Source of the DNA: Antilocapra americana
Taxonomy: Eukaryota > Chordata > Mammalia > Artiodactyla > Antilocapridae
Direction of reading: 5' to 3'
Length of the DNA stretch: 64,000 bases
Assembly (NCBI GenBank): GCA_007570785.1
Contig: ML660201.1
Span: forward strand, 39,736,588-39,800,587
Below are positions 33,826-45,288 of this stretch, one piece after another; within the stretch, counting starts at the first letter, position 1; every line of letters starts with the position of its first letter. The position numbers and the translations under genes were made by a program. Below the pieces are notes generated by a model that did no database searches, was not told where the DNA came from, and was given only the letters and a program-made list of their open reading frames with translations.

Positions 33826-34596
33826 CATAATAAACATTCTTTTTTTTTCAGAATTATTCATTCTGATAATGTAGTACTTATTGAACAGTAAGGACTTTGT
33901 AAATACAGATAGTTGTTATATCATTATTATATTTATACGAGACTTAGAAGACTATATTAGAAAGAGGATATTTCAGCAAACAATAGACTAGAGCAGAGGC
34001 TTACTATGCCTGTAGTTAGGTGTGACCTACACCAAAAAAAAACGTGTGAGAAACCTAGATATCGGTAAAAGATAATATTGAAAATGTAAGGATAAATGTG
34101 GAGTGAATTGAATTCACGGGCCAGAAGTCTAGATTTGTCCCTAACAGTGGGGAACCATCCAGGATTTTCAGCAGAGGAAGATATGATAAGATCTTGGTTT
34201 CTGAAACTTCTGTGGTGATAATCCGTTATCCTGTGTTGCAGAGCTGCATTTTTCTAGTTTGTGGCAGGTGTGTTTGTTAATCAGAGAAAACTGTGTCCCT
34301 TTAGGAAACTTTGTTGGACCTTTGTCTGTAGGAACCTGGCCTGTGATCTTATCTATGATCACCCACACCCACTCATTCTTTTCATGCAGACACCAAAGAT
34401 GCCTCATGTGAAGAAAAAGAAGGCAAAGAGCCAGAGCCTTAGTTATTTCCCCTTTCATGACTCAACCTTTGGATTAAGCCTTCTGACTGTGGCTGTATTT
34501 CATGTCTTGGTTTTTTCACTTCATGTGCAATTTCTGACTATATCTCTTTATGTTATATAACCACACTCTCACTTAAAATTTCACCATCCAAAGAAT
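33826..34596. other. Intergenic, nothing recognised
   Basis: Overlapping short frames at 34168-34560 on both strands are unsupported. Confidence 0.45.
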
Positions 34597-34745
34597 GGTC
34601 CTAGGACCAGCAACACTGGCATCACCTCAGAGCTTTTTAGAAATAACAGAATTTCCAGGACCCACCCAGCCCCTCTGAAATAGAATCTGCGTTTTAGCAA
34701 GATCCTTGGTGATATTTATGCCCATTCATGTTTAAGAAGCACTCC
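34597..34745. repeat. MER5A-like hAT MITE
   Basis: GTCCTAGGACCAGCAACACT, TCACCTCAGAGCTTTTTAG, TAGAATCTGCGTTTTAGCAAG and TTTAAGAAGCACTCCAC follow the MER5A consensus end to end. A second partial copy (TCAGATCACCTGCATCTGAAC, GTTAAAAATGCAGATTCCCC) lies at 34945-35022. Confidence 0.8.
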
Positions 34746-35023
34746 ACTTAAGCATGCCTTAACCAATGGCTGCACCAGTGGCCCCCAGGGGGCCCTCATT
34801 ACCTCAAATAAACATACAGAATGTTTGTTTTATAAACAGACTTCAGGAAAAGTCCCATTAGCCACCGTTTCCAACTGGAGAACTTTCCACACTCTACCTT
34901 CTGTATAGAAAATCTGAAGCAGCAATGCTCTAAATATTTAGCATTTCTCAAGGTACATTCCTCAGATCACCTGCATCTGAACAACCTAGAGTTTGTTAAA
35001 AATGCAGATTCCCCATCCTGCCT

Positions 35024-35026
<3 letters not shown>

Positions 35027-35072
<46 letters not shown>

Positions 35073-35270
35073 CAGTTGCTCAGTTTGTGCCCAATTCTCT
35101 GCAGCATTTTGGACTGTAGGCCGCTGGGCTCCTCTGTTGATGGGATCCTGCAGGCAAGAATACTGGAGTGGGTTACAATTTCCTCCTCCAGAAGAATCTT
35201 CTCAATTCAGGGATGGAATCTTCTGCATCTCCTGCACTGGCAGGTGGATTCTTTATCATGAGCCCCCTCG
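35027..35270 (-). repeat. Bov-tA SINE, antisense, with (TG)n tail microsatellite
   Basis: About 20 TG units (35029-35070) directly precede CTCAGTTGCTCAGTTTGTGC. The microsatellite is on the 3'-tail side of the antisense SINE, as expected for growth of the ACACAC tail. Confidence 0.93.
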
Positions 35271-35410
35271 CCCCCTGCATCCCACCTACATCTGCCAAAT
35301 CTGACTCTTACAGGGAAAAGCACTGTAAACCGCTTTGTCTTTCTTTTTTTTTTTCTGATTGTCTAGTTCTCTTTCACAGTGGATGCCCTCTTGGGGCATT
35401 AATATCATAG

Positions 35411-35788
35411 GATTTTTTTTTTTTTACAATTTCTTTATTTTTATTTTTTGGCTGTTGTGAGTCTTTGTTGCTGCACATGGGCTTTCTCTAGTTGTGGCAA
35501 GTGGAGGCTGCTCTCTAGGTACATGTGTGGGCTTCTCAGCAAGTGGGCTTCTCATTGCAGTGGCCAGTGTCTTCCTGGCAGAGCATGGACTCTAGCTGCA
35601 TGGCTTCAGTAGTCTAGTATGTGGGCTCAGTAGTTGTGGTTCGTGGGCTCTAGGGTGCAGGCTCAGTAGCTGTGGCACATAGGCTTACTTGCTCCGTGGC
35701 ATGTGGGATCTTCCCAGATCAGGGATTGAACTGGTGTCCCCTGAATAGCAAGGCAGATTCCTAACCACTGGACCAAAGCAGAAGCCCC
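35411..35788 (-). repeat. CHR-type SINE, antisense, full length
   Basis: T-rich start, TTTTTTGGCTGTTGTGAGTC, GGGCTTTCTCTAGTTGTGGC, to CCTAACCACTGGACCAAAGC. Confidence 0.93.
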
Positions 35789-35827
35789 GCTTTTTCAACT
35801 AATATCTGATGCATATCAACAATTAAG

Positions 35828-36022
35828 GGCTTCCCTGCTGGCTCAGCTGGTAGAGAATCCACTTGCAGTGTGGTAGATCTGGGTTCAATTCCTGGCTTGG
35901 GAAAATCCCCTGGAGAAGGGAACAGTTACCCACTCCAGTATTTTGGCCTGGAGAATTCCATGGACTAGTCCATGGGGTCACAAAGAGTTGAAGATGACTG
36001 TGTGACTTTCACACTTTCACCA
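35828..36022 (+). repeat. Bov-tA SINE
   Basis: GGGCTTCCCTGCTGGCTCAG head, CTGGAGAAGGGAACAGTTAC, ending GTGTGACTTTCACACTTTC. Confidence 0.95.
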
Positions 36023-36211
36023 ACAATCAAAGAACCATCAGAGAACTCCTGGCTGCAGAAACAAATGCAGCTTGAATAGCTTCCCCTTCTTGGTATTGAA
36101 TCCCTTTTCCAGCTTTGACTCCACTCCCTTATCCAACAATGCACTGTTTTATTTGAAATATAGTAATTTAGTTCTGAATTAGTCTAGTCAATTCTAGTCT
36201 AGTCATAGTCT

Positions 36212-36643
36212 AGTCAAGACTATGGTTTTTCCAGTAGTCATGTATGGATGTGAGAGTTGGACGGTAAAGAAAGCTGAGTGCTGAAGAATTGATGCTTTTG
36301 AACTGTGGTGTTGGAGAAGACTCTTGAGAGTCCCTTGGACTGCAAGGAGATCCAACCAGTCTATCCTAAAGGAGATCAGTCCTGGGTGTTCATTGGAAGG
36401 ACTGATGTTGAAGCTGAAACTCCAATACTTTGGCCACCTCATGGAAAAGACCCTAATGCTGGGAAGGATTGGGGGCAGGAGGAGAAGGGAACAACAGAGG
36501 ATGAGGTGGCTGGATGGCATCACTGACTCAATGGACATAGGTTTGGGTGGACTCTGGGAGTTGGTGATGGACAGGGAAGCCTGGCGTGCTGCAATTCATG
36601 GGGTCGCAAAGAGTAGGACACGACTGAGCAACTGAGCTGAACT
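36212..36643 (+). mobile_element. BovB 3' end
   Basis: Starts in the reverse transcriptase C-terminal tail (frame reads [20 protein letters not shown] at about 36331) and runs to GAGCAACTGAGCTGAACTGA. It includes a short open frame but no catalytic motif. Confidence 0.95.
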
Positions 36644-36811
36644 GAATTTAGTTCTGATCCTATTGTTAGTGCTATTTTTGCAAGAGAGCCCATACAAATG
36701 CTGTTCTGGTACCTCTTTTCAAAACTATGTAAATAGCATTCCAGAATTTCTTGTTTTACTAGTTACTGATTTTAACATACAAATGAAATGTAAATGTTTC
36801 TATCAAATAAC

Positions 36812-37083
36812 AGAGAAGGCAACAGCACCCCCACTCCAGTACCCTTGCCTGGAAAATCCCATGGACGGAGGAGCCTGGTAGGCTGCAGTCCATGGGGTCG
36901 CTAAGAGTCTGACGTGACTGATCGAATTCACTTTCACTTTTCCGTTTCATGCATTGGAGAAGGAAATGGCAACCCACTCCAGTGTTCTTGCCTGGAGAAT
37001 CCCAGAGAGAGGGGAGCCTGGTGGGTTGCTGTCTATGGGGTCACACAGAGTCGGACACGACTGAAGCGACCTAGCAGCACCAG
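36812..37083 (+). repeat. Bov-A2 SINE (dimeric)
   Basis: CAGAGAAGGCAACAGCACCC, TTCACTTTCACTTTTCCG linker, second monomer to GACTGAAGCGACCTAGCAGC. Confidence 0.96.
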
Positions 37084-37596
37084 CTATCATATAATGTTTA
37101 TTTCTCCGCTTCAGAGTATTTTCTTATGCAATAGGAAAATTATTTTTCTTATGTCTGATGCTTCTTTAAATTCACTGTGTTCCTTTTCACCCATGTCTTA
37201 GATCAGGACAGCTAGTTTCATAGTCAGTCCTATTGGAAAAGTACCTGGGAAGAGGAAGGGAGGAATGGCAGATATATTATTTACCAGTTTTTTTCTCTAG
37301 GGTCTAAGAGCTGGGGCATAGAGACAAGTGCTGAAACAGGCACTTGGTGCCTGCAGTTTGCTGGTCTACCTCTTCATCGCCACAGACTGCCTCAAGGGTT
37401 TCTGCCTCGGACATGAAAACTGAGAAGACTGAGTGAAAGAATGGCGGTGCTAGTTGCGTAACAAATATGAAATGAAACTGCACACTGTGAATCCACATTA
37501 ATAGATATTAAATGTTACAGTAATAAGATGACACCTCTTGCAAATAACATTAAAACAAAGTCTGAATCATAATGAAGAGGGATCAAGAAGAATAAG
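37084..37596. other. Intergenic, nothing recognised
   Basis: Unassigned. A 64-codon minus-strand frame at 37304-37498 is unsupported. Confidence 0.45.
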
Positions 37597-37695
37597 GGAC
37601 TTCCTGGTGGTCCACTGGTTAGGACTCCATCCTGCCACTGCAGGGGGCAAAAGTCTGACCCCTGATCAGGGATGTAGGCAGGACTTCTGCATCTA
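37597..37695 (+). repeat. CHR-type SINE, partial
   Basis: AGGGACTTCCTGGTGGTCCAC, CCTGCCACTGCAGGGGGCA, CTGATCAGGGATGTAGGC. Confidence 0.85.
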
Positions 37696-37831
37696 CCCCC
37701 AACAGTGCTGTTTTTGATCTTAAAAGCCTTCCTTCAAAAACCTAGAAAATCAAAACTAAAAATCTCTTTTCTCTCTCAAAGGGTTTCAAGACTTCAAGGG
37801 CTTTCTTTAATGAGTCTATCTCTATGCATCC

Positions 37832-37953
37832 TTTTTTTTTTTTTGACTGTACTGTATGGCATGGAGGATCTTAGTTCCCCAACCAGGGACTGAACCCAAG
37901 CCCCCTGCAATAGAAGCCCAAATTCTTAACCACTGGGCCACCAGGGAAGTCCC
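37832..37953 (-). repeat. CHR-type SINE, antisense
   Basis: T-run, GGATCTTAGTTCCCCAACC, GGGACTGAACCCAAGCCCCC, CTTAACCACTGGGCCACCAG. Confidence 0.93.
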
Positions 37954-38966
37954 TATGTATCTTATTTGGAACTCTCAGCAAGATTTAATCTTATTCTTTT
38001 AGAGCACCTACAGCATTTCCTTTTCTCGTTTCCAGTTTTATTACCCTTCCTTGATTTGTGGTCATACCTGGGTCTCTTCTTCTTGGTTATACTTCCTTGA
38101 AAAGTTGTAAATGATTTTCTTAGGCAGAAACTGTGTATTCTCTTTTTTATACCTATCTACAATATTTATTGCATTCTTTATGCTCAGCAAAGTGAGGCGT
38201 ATAAAAGTATAAATTATAAAGCAAACAGTTCAGCTTGAAAGAAAAATCTTACCCATGTAAAACTGTAGCACTTACTCTAAGAGAATATATTAGTATATGA
38301 CTAACAGAGACATGAGCCTTGATCCCATATACAGTTCTGTCGTGGAAGATGAAGAAGTTGAGTATGGAAGCCTGGGCTCTCAACACTAAGCAAATTTAGT
38401 CTTAGGATCTACAGTAAAAATCCCAGTGGTTTAGAGAGGGTAGATGCCCTCAGTAAGAGCTTCGCAGATTCAAGGAGAAAATGAGTGCAGTGAATATCTC
38501 CAACCTACCATGAGTTAGAGTCAAGCTCTTGGTTCAATTTTTCTGGATTCCATAATTGTCAGGATTTATGTAAGCATCAAGGGGTGAGGAGCACCTGTAG
38601 ATTGATCATTAACAACAGCCAAAATGATGCCATTCTAGTCAAGTCATTATTATCTCTCATCTGCATGGATGACTGACCTTGTTTCTTAAATGGTTTTTCC
38701 ACTTCATTGTTAATCTCTTCATCTTCTGTGTCAGGGGTCTCCATGACCACTTCCCACATTTAATAATTTGCTAGGAAGACTTAACAGGACTCAGAATACA
38801 TATAGTCATACTCACGTTACAGAAAAGGGGTTGTAAGCAAAATAAGCCAACTTCCAGGAGTCTTATCCCACTAAAATCACACAGTATGTACTTAATTACC
38901 CTGGCAAAAGTTGTGACAACAAAATGTTGCCAACCAGGGATGCTTGTTTAAAACTCAGCATCCAGG
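37954..38966. other. Intergenic, nothing recognised
   Basis: Unassigned. A 60-codon acidic minus-strand frame at 38577-38759 is unsupported. Confidence 0.45.
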
Positions 38967-39172
38967 GACTTCCCTGGTGGTCCACTGGTTATGAATCTGC
39001 CTTTCAATGCAAGAGGTGTGGGTTCAATCCCACATAGCATGGGGCAACTAAGCACGTGAATTACAACCACTGAGCCCACACACCACTATGAATGACCCCA
39101 CATGATGCAATGCAAAGATCCCAGGTGCTGAAACTAGACTAGAGGCAGGCAAATAAATACATAATTAAAAAA
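38967..39172 (+). repeat. CHR-type SINE
   Basis: AGGGACTTCCCTGGTGGTCC, GTGGGTTCAATCCCACATAG, GGCAAATAAATACATAATT tail. Confidence 0.9.
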
Positions 39173-39219
39173 AACACCTTGGTATCCAGAGACTGGGGGC
39201 AAATCACATAGACATGTTC

Positions 39220-39352
39220 TGCCTGCTGTTTAGTCACTCGGTCATGGCCAACTCATTGTGACTCCATGGACTGTAGCCTGCCAGGCTTCTCTGTTCATGG
39301 GAATTCCCAGGTAAGAATCCTGGAATGTGTTCTCACTTCTTTCTCCAATGTT
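39220..39352 (-). repeat. Bov-A monomer SINE, antisense
   Basis: TGTTTAGTCACTCGGTCATG, CATGGACTGTAGCCTGCCAG, TTCTCACTTCTTTCTCCAA. Confidence 0.9.
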
Positions 39353-39594
39353 CTGTTTCACAGGTACCAAAATTCCATACTCCTCAAAGGAAAGCACGTA
39401 TTCAGCAGACAGCACATTTTAAAAATACAAACAGTTTAAGCAAAGTGAACCACTCTTAACAATTGGGTTGTGGGAATTCTCCCAATATTCAAGTTTTCAG
39501 ACACCTGCCAAGGACAATCTTTAAAGTCGGGCTTTGAAACGACAGTAGTCAGGCCTTCTATATTAACTCATTTCTGCACATCTTCTAACCCATT

Positions 39595-39800
39595 CTCCAG
39601 GGTTAGAATCTTGGAATCTTCACAAGGGATCTCCTTAAAACATAAAGCTAATTATGTTCTATTTTGGACTAAAATGCAAACTCTTTACCATGGTCCACAA
39701 GACCCTGCATGATGTCAACAACTCCTTCCCATCAAATTTATTTCTTATCACTCTCCTCAGCAACACCCTCCAGCCACAATGGCTTCCTCTAGGTTTTGAA
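39595..39800 (+). repeat. L2 LINE fragment
   Basis: AAATGCAAACTCTTTACCATG, CACAAGACCCTGCATGATGT and CTCCAGCCACAATGGCTTCC follow L2. Confidence 0.8.
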
Positions 39801-39804
39801 AATA

Positions 39805-39965
39805 TCACTGCTCAATAGAATTTTCCACAATAACAGAAATGTTCTTCTGTACTGTCCACCAAGCACACATAACTTCTGAACACCTGAAATATGACAAGTG
39901 TAACTGATGACATTAATTTTAATTAATTATAATTAATTTCAATTTACAGATCAAACTAAATGTTC
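39805..39965. repeat. Ancient DNA-transposon-like MITE (hAT type suspected)
   Basis: CTCAATAGAATTTTCCACAAT, GAACACCTGAAATATGACAAG and the TTAATTTTAATTAATTA block resemble a common mammalian hAT-derived MITE. Family not fixed. Confidence 0.5.
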
Positions 39966-40098
39966 AAATCACATAGTTTGTCAAATCAATTCAAAACACA
40001 CACAACGAAAAGGAAAAGAGAAATGGTGAGTTAACACACTATTAGAAAAGGATGCGAGAAAGGCAGAAGGATCACACTGCTTAAATCCTGGGCTATGT

Positions 40099-40295
40099 AG
40101 GGACTTCCCTGGTCATCTTGTGGCTAAAAATCCACTCTCCCAATGCAGGGGGTCCAGGCTCAATCTCTGGTCAGGGAACTAGATCCCAGATGCTGCAACT
40201 AAGAGTTCACATGCCGTACCTAAAGATCCTGCTTGCTGCAGTGAAGATTCTGCAGGCAGCTAAGACCCTGTGCAAATACATAAATATTAAAATAA
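40099..40295 (+). repeat. CHR-type SINE
   Basis: AGGGACTTCCCTGGTCATCT, CTCAATCTCTGGTCAGGGAAC, TAAGACCCTGTGCAAATAC. Confidence 0.88.
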
Positions 40296-40297
40296 TG

Positions 40298-40503
40298 TGC
40301 TTAGCCGCTCAGTCATGTTCAACTTTTTGCGACCCTGTGGATGGTAGCCCACCAGGCTCCTCCGCCCTTGGGGATTCTCCAGGCAAGAATATTGCAGTGA
40401 GTTGCCATGCCCTCCTCCAGGGGATCTTCCCAGCCCAAGGATCAAAACCAGGTCTCCTGAATTGCAGGCGGATTCTTTACTGTCTGAGCCACCAGGGAAG
40501 CCC
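40298..40503 (-). repeat. Bov-tA SINE, antisense
   Basis: GTGCTTAGCCGCTCAGTCAT to CTGAGCCACCAGGGAAGCCC, abutting the CHR copy. Confidence 0.95.
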
Positions 40504-41095
40504 CATTAAAATAATAACAATACTTATAAAAATGTTATGGGTTATGGAATGTTTTTACATCTTTCAACTCTTTGCTGTGTCAACCTTCTCTGTTCTTGAG
40601 CCAGAGTTGAAGTTCAAGCAAGAGGGCCCAACAAGAGGGCCCACAGATAGAAGGTGCCCTGGGCCAATGGTATTCACCTGCTTTACAAGAAAGACACAGA
40701 GACAAGTACACCTGACCAAGAGCTATACTTTGCCAATTACCCTGCTAAACAGCTATGAATTTTTGTATTTTGGGCAGAGGACACATGGACCAGAATTGTT
40801 ATTACCCATGAGTGGCTGGATTAAGACCTCATAAATATTAAGTGCTCATGTATATTTAGTATATCCTGGATATTAAATATCTCATATATATTTAATGTGC
40901 CATGAATATTTATTTAGTGCTTACATGCCTTATGTATACTTAGAGCCTTTTGGATATTACTCTTGATTTTTTAATCGCTCTCTATTTACATTCAACACAC
41001 ATGCTCTACCCACTAACTACTTATGTATATGTAGCACATCTTATGAGTTTCATTTATCCCACTTGCTTTTTCTTTTCTTCTCTATCATAACTCAG
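40504..41095. other. Intergenic, nothing recognised
   Basis: AT-rich. ATATTTA-rich stretches near 40838-40945 recur (TATTTAGTGC and similar). The end of a 238-codon frame that starts inside the SINEs is not a gene. Confidence 0.45.
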
Positions 41096-41255
41096 TATTC
41101 TCAAAGCAGTATAACAAATGCACATTTTACCTCTGCACCTAGTTCTTCTCTGTGACCCTCCTCTGGCTCATCTCATGAAAAGCTCCTATAGCCTTTAAGT
41201 CTCAGTGGAAATGTCACCTCCTCTGAAAGGCCTTCTCCGATCATCCTCTGTTATA
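41096..41255 (+). repeat. L2 LINE fragment
   Basis: AAGTCTCAGTGGAAATGTCACCTC-like text followed by TCTGAAAGGCCTTCTCCGATC. Confidence 0.75.
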
Positions 41256-41822
41256 GAATGAATTGTGTCCACTACCAAATTCATAGTTAAAGCCCTAACC
41301 CAAATATGACTGAATTGGGGCTTTTAGGGAGGTTAAATGCAGTCCTAAGGATGGAGCCCTAAGCTGATAGGATTTGTGTTCTTATGAAAGAGAAAGAGGC
41401 ACCAGCTCTCTCTCTCTCCTTGTACACACTAAGCAAAGGCCGTGTGAAGACCCAGCAAAAAGACATGCCAGGAAGAGAGGCCTCACCAGAAACAAACCCT
41501 ACGGTGCTGTGATCTTGCACTTTGGGTCTCCAGAACTGTGGAAAATAAATTTCGGGTTTTAAGCCACCCATGTGTGCTAAGCCGCTTCAGTCGTGTCTGA
41601 CTCTTAGCAACCCTACAGACTATAGCCTACCACACTCCTCTATCCATGGGATTCTCCAGGTAAGAATACTGGAGTGGGTTGTCGTGCCCTCCTCCAGGGG
41701 ATCTTCCCTACCCAGGGATGGGACCCAGTCTCTCATGTCTCCTGCACTGGCAGGCAGGTTCTTTACCACCAGCACCACCACCCGGTCTGTGGTATTTCGT
41801 TATGGCAGCCTCTGAACGGCTT
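41256..41822 (+). repeat. MaLR LTR split by a Bov-tA SINE
   Basis: GAATTGTGTCCACTACCAAA, GTTCTTATGAAAGAGAAAGAG, ACCAGCTCTCTCTCTCTCCT, GGCCTCACCAGAAACAAACC, CTCCAGAACTGTGGAAAAT and, past the SINE, GTCTGTGGTATTTCGTTATG follow the MST/MLT-type LTR. This is an ERVL-MaLR relic with no coding content. Confidence 0.85.
41572..41785 (-). repeat. Bov-tA SINE, antisense, nested in LTR
   Basis: GTGCTAAGCCGCTTCAGTCG to GGTTCTTTACCACCAGCACC. CCACCC of the LTR appears on both sides. Confidence 0.93.
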
Positions 41823-41949
41823 TTACTCATGATACTTCTAATACCAAAGGTATAACTATTTCCTCATACTAAACCAATTTGCCCACTCTTCAGACACCAC
41901 ATGGGTGTCCAACAGTTCAGTTCTAACACTATGTACCTGGAGTTTGCAC

Positions 41950-42715
41950 CAGATCCCACAAGGTGAAGGCTTCAGTCCCACAAAATTGCCCCCACTTCAG
42001 ACACCAGTCCTGGTCCCAGGTACTTCTGACCAACTGGTTGGAAATCTGGAGTTTCTGTGAAATTCTCCTCAGGTTTGTGATGTGCCAGGACAGCACACAG
42101 AATTCAGGGAAATATTTTACTTACTCTGATTGTTCCTTGTTTTGTTGTTTTAGTTGCTAAGTTGTATCTGACTCTTTTGTGACCCCATCGACTGTAGCCC
42201 ACCAAGCTCCTCGGTCCATGGGATTTCCCAGGCAAGAATACTGTAGTGGGTTGCCATTTCCTTCTCCAATTTACTATTACTAGTTCATTATAAAAGATAC
42301 AACTCAGGAATAGCCAAATGGAAGAGATGCACAAGGCAAGGTAAGGGGGAGAAAAAGCACAGAGTGTCCATGGTCTCCCCTAACACTTCCATGCTCTCTG
42401 AACCCCATCATTCAAGGTTTTAGTGGAGGTTTCATTATGAAGGCACAACTGATTAAATCATCAGCAGTCAGTGATTAGGGCAATCTCCAGCACTTCTCCC
42501 CTCCCCTTCAGTGGAACTGAAAGTTACAAGCCTCTAATTATGCCTTGGTCTTTTTGGCAACCAGCCCCAGTCACCAGTCATTTTGGGGCTCCCAGCCACC
42601 AGTCATCTCATTAACATACAAAAGTCCTTATCTCTCCAGAGATTCCAAGGGTGTCGGGGGCTGTATGCCAGTAAACTGGAACAAAAATCAAAATATTTAT
42701 TTTTATCATATCACT
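41950..42715 (-). repeat. Unnamed ancient LTR-like repeat, split by Bov-A
   Basis: GATTAAATCATCAGCAGTCAG, CTCCAGCACTTCTCCCCTCC, TTTTGGCAACCAGCCCCAG and GAGATTCCAAGGGTGTCGG are a common old mammalian repeat pattern, probably LTR class. Orientation and family are uncertain. A Bov-A monomer (antisense) sits at 42134-42270. Confidence 0.5.
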
Positions 42716-42719
42716 CAGC

Positions 42720-43195
42720 CCTAGCAGACTAATCAAGCCCTTCTAAAGTAGGCCTTGCCCACCCCCATTAATCTGTATCTTATCACAATATTGGCTTCCC
42801 TAGTGGCTCAGATGGCAAAGCATCTGCCTACAATGTGGAAGACTTGGGTTCGATTCCCTGGGTCAGGAAGATCCTCTGGAGAAGGAAATGGCAACCCACT
42901 CTAGTACCCTTGCCTGGAAAATCCCATGGATGGAGGAACATGGTAGGCTACAGTCCATGGGGACGCAAAGAGTCGGACACGACTGAGAGACTTCACTTTT
43001 TACTTATCACAATATTTACTTCTTCATATGTAATTCATCATCATTTTAGTTATTTGCTTGCTTACTTTGTTTTTTTTTTCTTTTTTACCTGTTTCCCCCA
43101 ATAAACCAAAAGCTCTGCCATGTTGCAACTATGTCTGTTTTGCTCATTTTGTAAGCTCAGCAAGTTGTCACTGAATATTTATGAATGAAACTTCA
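42720..43195 (+). repeat. L2 LINE 3' end split by Bov-tA
   Basis: TGTATCTTATCACAATATTT, CAATAAACCAAAAGCTCTGCC and CACTGAATATTTATGAATG follow the L2 end. The Bov-tA at 42793-43002 is flanked by an exact 14-bp duplication. Confidence 0.65.
42793..43002 (+). repeat. Bov-tA SINE with 14-bp duplications
   Basis: GGCTTCCCTAGTGGCTCAGA head to GAGAGACTTCACTTTTTA. CTTATCACAATATT at 42779-42792 and 43003-43016. Confidence 0.96.
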
Positions 43196-43940
43196 AAGCA
43201 CATATCTAAAACTGAGAGGATGAGATTCCAAAGTACATATTATGATTTGACAACAAACAAAAAACCCCATAAATCAGCAATCCTGGCTCTTGAAAATTAT
43301 TTTCCATAAAAAATTATTTGTAGGGGTTGCCATCTCAACAACACTGCAAAAATACACACTTCACAGCAATTCTTTCCAAGAAGAACTGGTTTCTCTGTAA
43401 TTTCCTCACTAGAAGGTATCTAAGAACAGCAGTTCTAGTTTGGAGTCTCTTTATTTCTCTTACTTTCCTTAGATGAAACTCTTACTCACACAAGAATTAG
43501 AGCTTGCAGAGTACTTAAGTCTTCTGCGCAAGCTGGCACTGCCCAGGTGGGATATCAAAGAAGACTTTCTGGATTAAGTTTAATTTAGGTAATTTTAGTT
43601 TTGCTGTCAGACTCCATTAGTTTTCCCATAAGGCAGAAGAGAACAAAGATGTTCAAAACAAGCTGGTTGGATTTTTACGAGGCAGGGTTGCCGCAGAGTC
43701 AAGATTAGACTTAAAAAAAACAGTCAACGAGAGAAAAATCATGACAGGAAGTCAAAGACAAAGTCTCAAAACTGAGGCACAGCCTTTCTGGATTGCTTCT
43801 ATATATGATAAAAAGAGAATCAAGCTTATTTTATTGTGGTCTTTGAGATTTTCCTTTCCATTTCAGATTGTGCGGAGGAAAAATTATAGTTTGAAAAACT
43901 TCTTGGTATTTTGCTTTTCTTCTAACAGAGGTAGGGCGGG
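43196..43940. other. Intergenic, nothing recognised
   Basis: A 67-codon frame at 43741-43944 has no recognisable domain. Confidence 0.45.
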
Positions 43941-43944
43941 GTAG

Positions 43945-44105
43945 TAAGAAAGAATGTTGGACTGTGTCTGAGGAGGTCTGGCTCCCAGCAGGATTTTGCC
44001 ACGGACTTGCTATGGGAAATAAGCTCTCTGAGCCACAATTTCCTCAACCATGTGCTGAAAGAACTGTTGGATCGCTAAGAACTCTAATAGCTACAATAAT
44101 ATGAT
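43945..44105 (+). repeat. MIR SINE, diverged
   Basis: GAATGTTGGACTGTGTCTGAG, GCCACGGACTTGCTATGGGA and AGCCACAATTTCCTCAACC fit the MIR core. Confidence 0.65.
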
Positions 44106-44654
44106 AGAATTTTTTTTACCTTTCCCAGATATTTTTTCTATTATTTTCTAATGCTTAGAAAATGGTGTATAACTGTTAATAGCATTCATGCTTGGTCTGC
44201 TCTGCTAAATTATACAGTCCTAGAAAACATCATATTCAGCTTGTTATCCCTCACAATTTAAGACTATAAGTTTCATAAGTTAAATATTTGAAGGAAGGAC
44301 GGGAGAATGAATTGAACTATCTTTTTCTGAAGATTATTTTTCAATGATAATTGCTTTCTAACTTTGTCTGTATATATATATATACACACACCTACATATA
44401 TATACTTATCTTTTAGGTAGGTGGTTGTGGTGATTAAATGATTATATAATAGTAATGATATTTCTCCCCATTTTTTCCAATTAAATAATTTGTGGATTAT
44501 TTTATAATATAAAAAACCAGAACCAATGCATTACGTGAACTAGTATTCTACTATACTGCTTTTTTTTTGGTAAATAAATTCACATGGAAGATTTCCTATG
44601 AGCAACTTGAGGTGATAAAAGGCTAATGGAATGAATCAGGATTATTTGCTGTGT
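44106..44654. other. AT-rich intergenic with TA/CA microsatellite
   Basis: A (TA)n(CA)n tract lies at about 44370-44405. No gene or firm repeat otherwise. Confidence 0.55.
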
Positions 44655-45160
44655 GTAACTATATTAGTCAAGGTTCCTACAGTTGCAAGTGTCAGAAGAT
44701 CTAGCTCAAACCAGTCCAATCAAAAAGGAAAATTTATTTGACATGTATCTGAAACGTTCAGGCTTGTCTAAATCCAGGCCCAAATGGATTCGATAAGACT
44801 CAGTCCTATTCTTTACATTTCTTGCTTTTTTTTTTTTCCTGTTGTCTTCATTCTGGGACTGTTTCTTCATTTACGGTGGTAAGGCTGCTAACAGCTCCAA
44901 GTTAGTCTCCCAGTTATGCTGGTATTAGGACACTGCCTCTTTCAGAACCATTGTACTACTGACTCTCAGAGTTGATAGCATTGTTTGAGTCATGCATGGA
45001 GATGTGCCTGCCTTCATCATTGTTCTAGGTTTATGGAATACACTGATTGGCTAGGATTGGGTTGTATGCCCACACAGGAGTTCAGGGGTAGCAGTTACCT
45101 CCTGCTGAACCTCATGGAGTGAGAATATGATCATGGGGTGGCTTCTTGCTGGGAAACTAG
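44655..45160 (+). repeat. Unnamed ancient interspersed repeat B, copy 1
   Basis: TAGTCAAGGTTCCTACAGTTG, AGCTCAAACCAGTCCAATC, GAAAATTTATTTGACATGTA and CACTGATTGGCTAGGATTGG follow a recurrent mammalian repeat. A related copy lies at 60150-60560. Confidence 0.5.
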
Positions 45161-45164
45161 AGAC

Positions 45165-45288
45165 TTATTTTTTTTTTTGGCTATCCATGCAGCTTGTGGG
45201 ATTTTAGTTCCTGGATCAGGGACTGAACCCTCAGCAGGCAGTGAAATTGTAGACTCCTAACCATTGGAATCCCAGGAAATTCCCAGAA
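45165..45288 (-). repeat. CHR-type SINE, antisense
   Basis: T-run, GCTTGTGGGATTTTAGTTCC, GGGACTGAACCCTCAGCAGG, CCTAACCATTGGAATCCC. Confidence 0.9.

Noticed and set aside
40118..40834. 238-codon frame
   Set aside because: Most of it is translation of a CHR SINE and an antisense Bov-tA.
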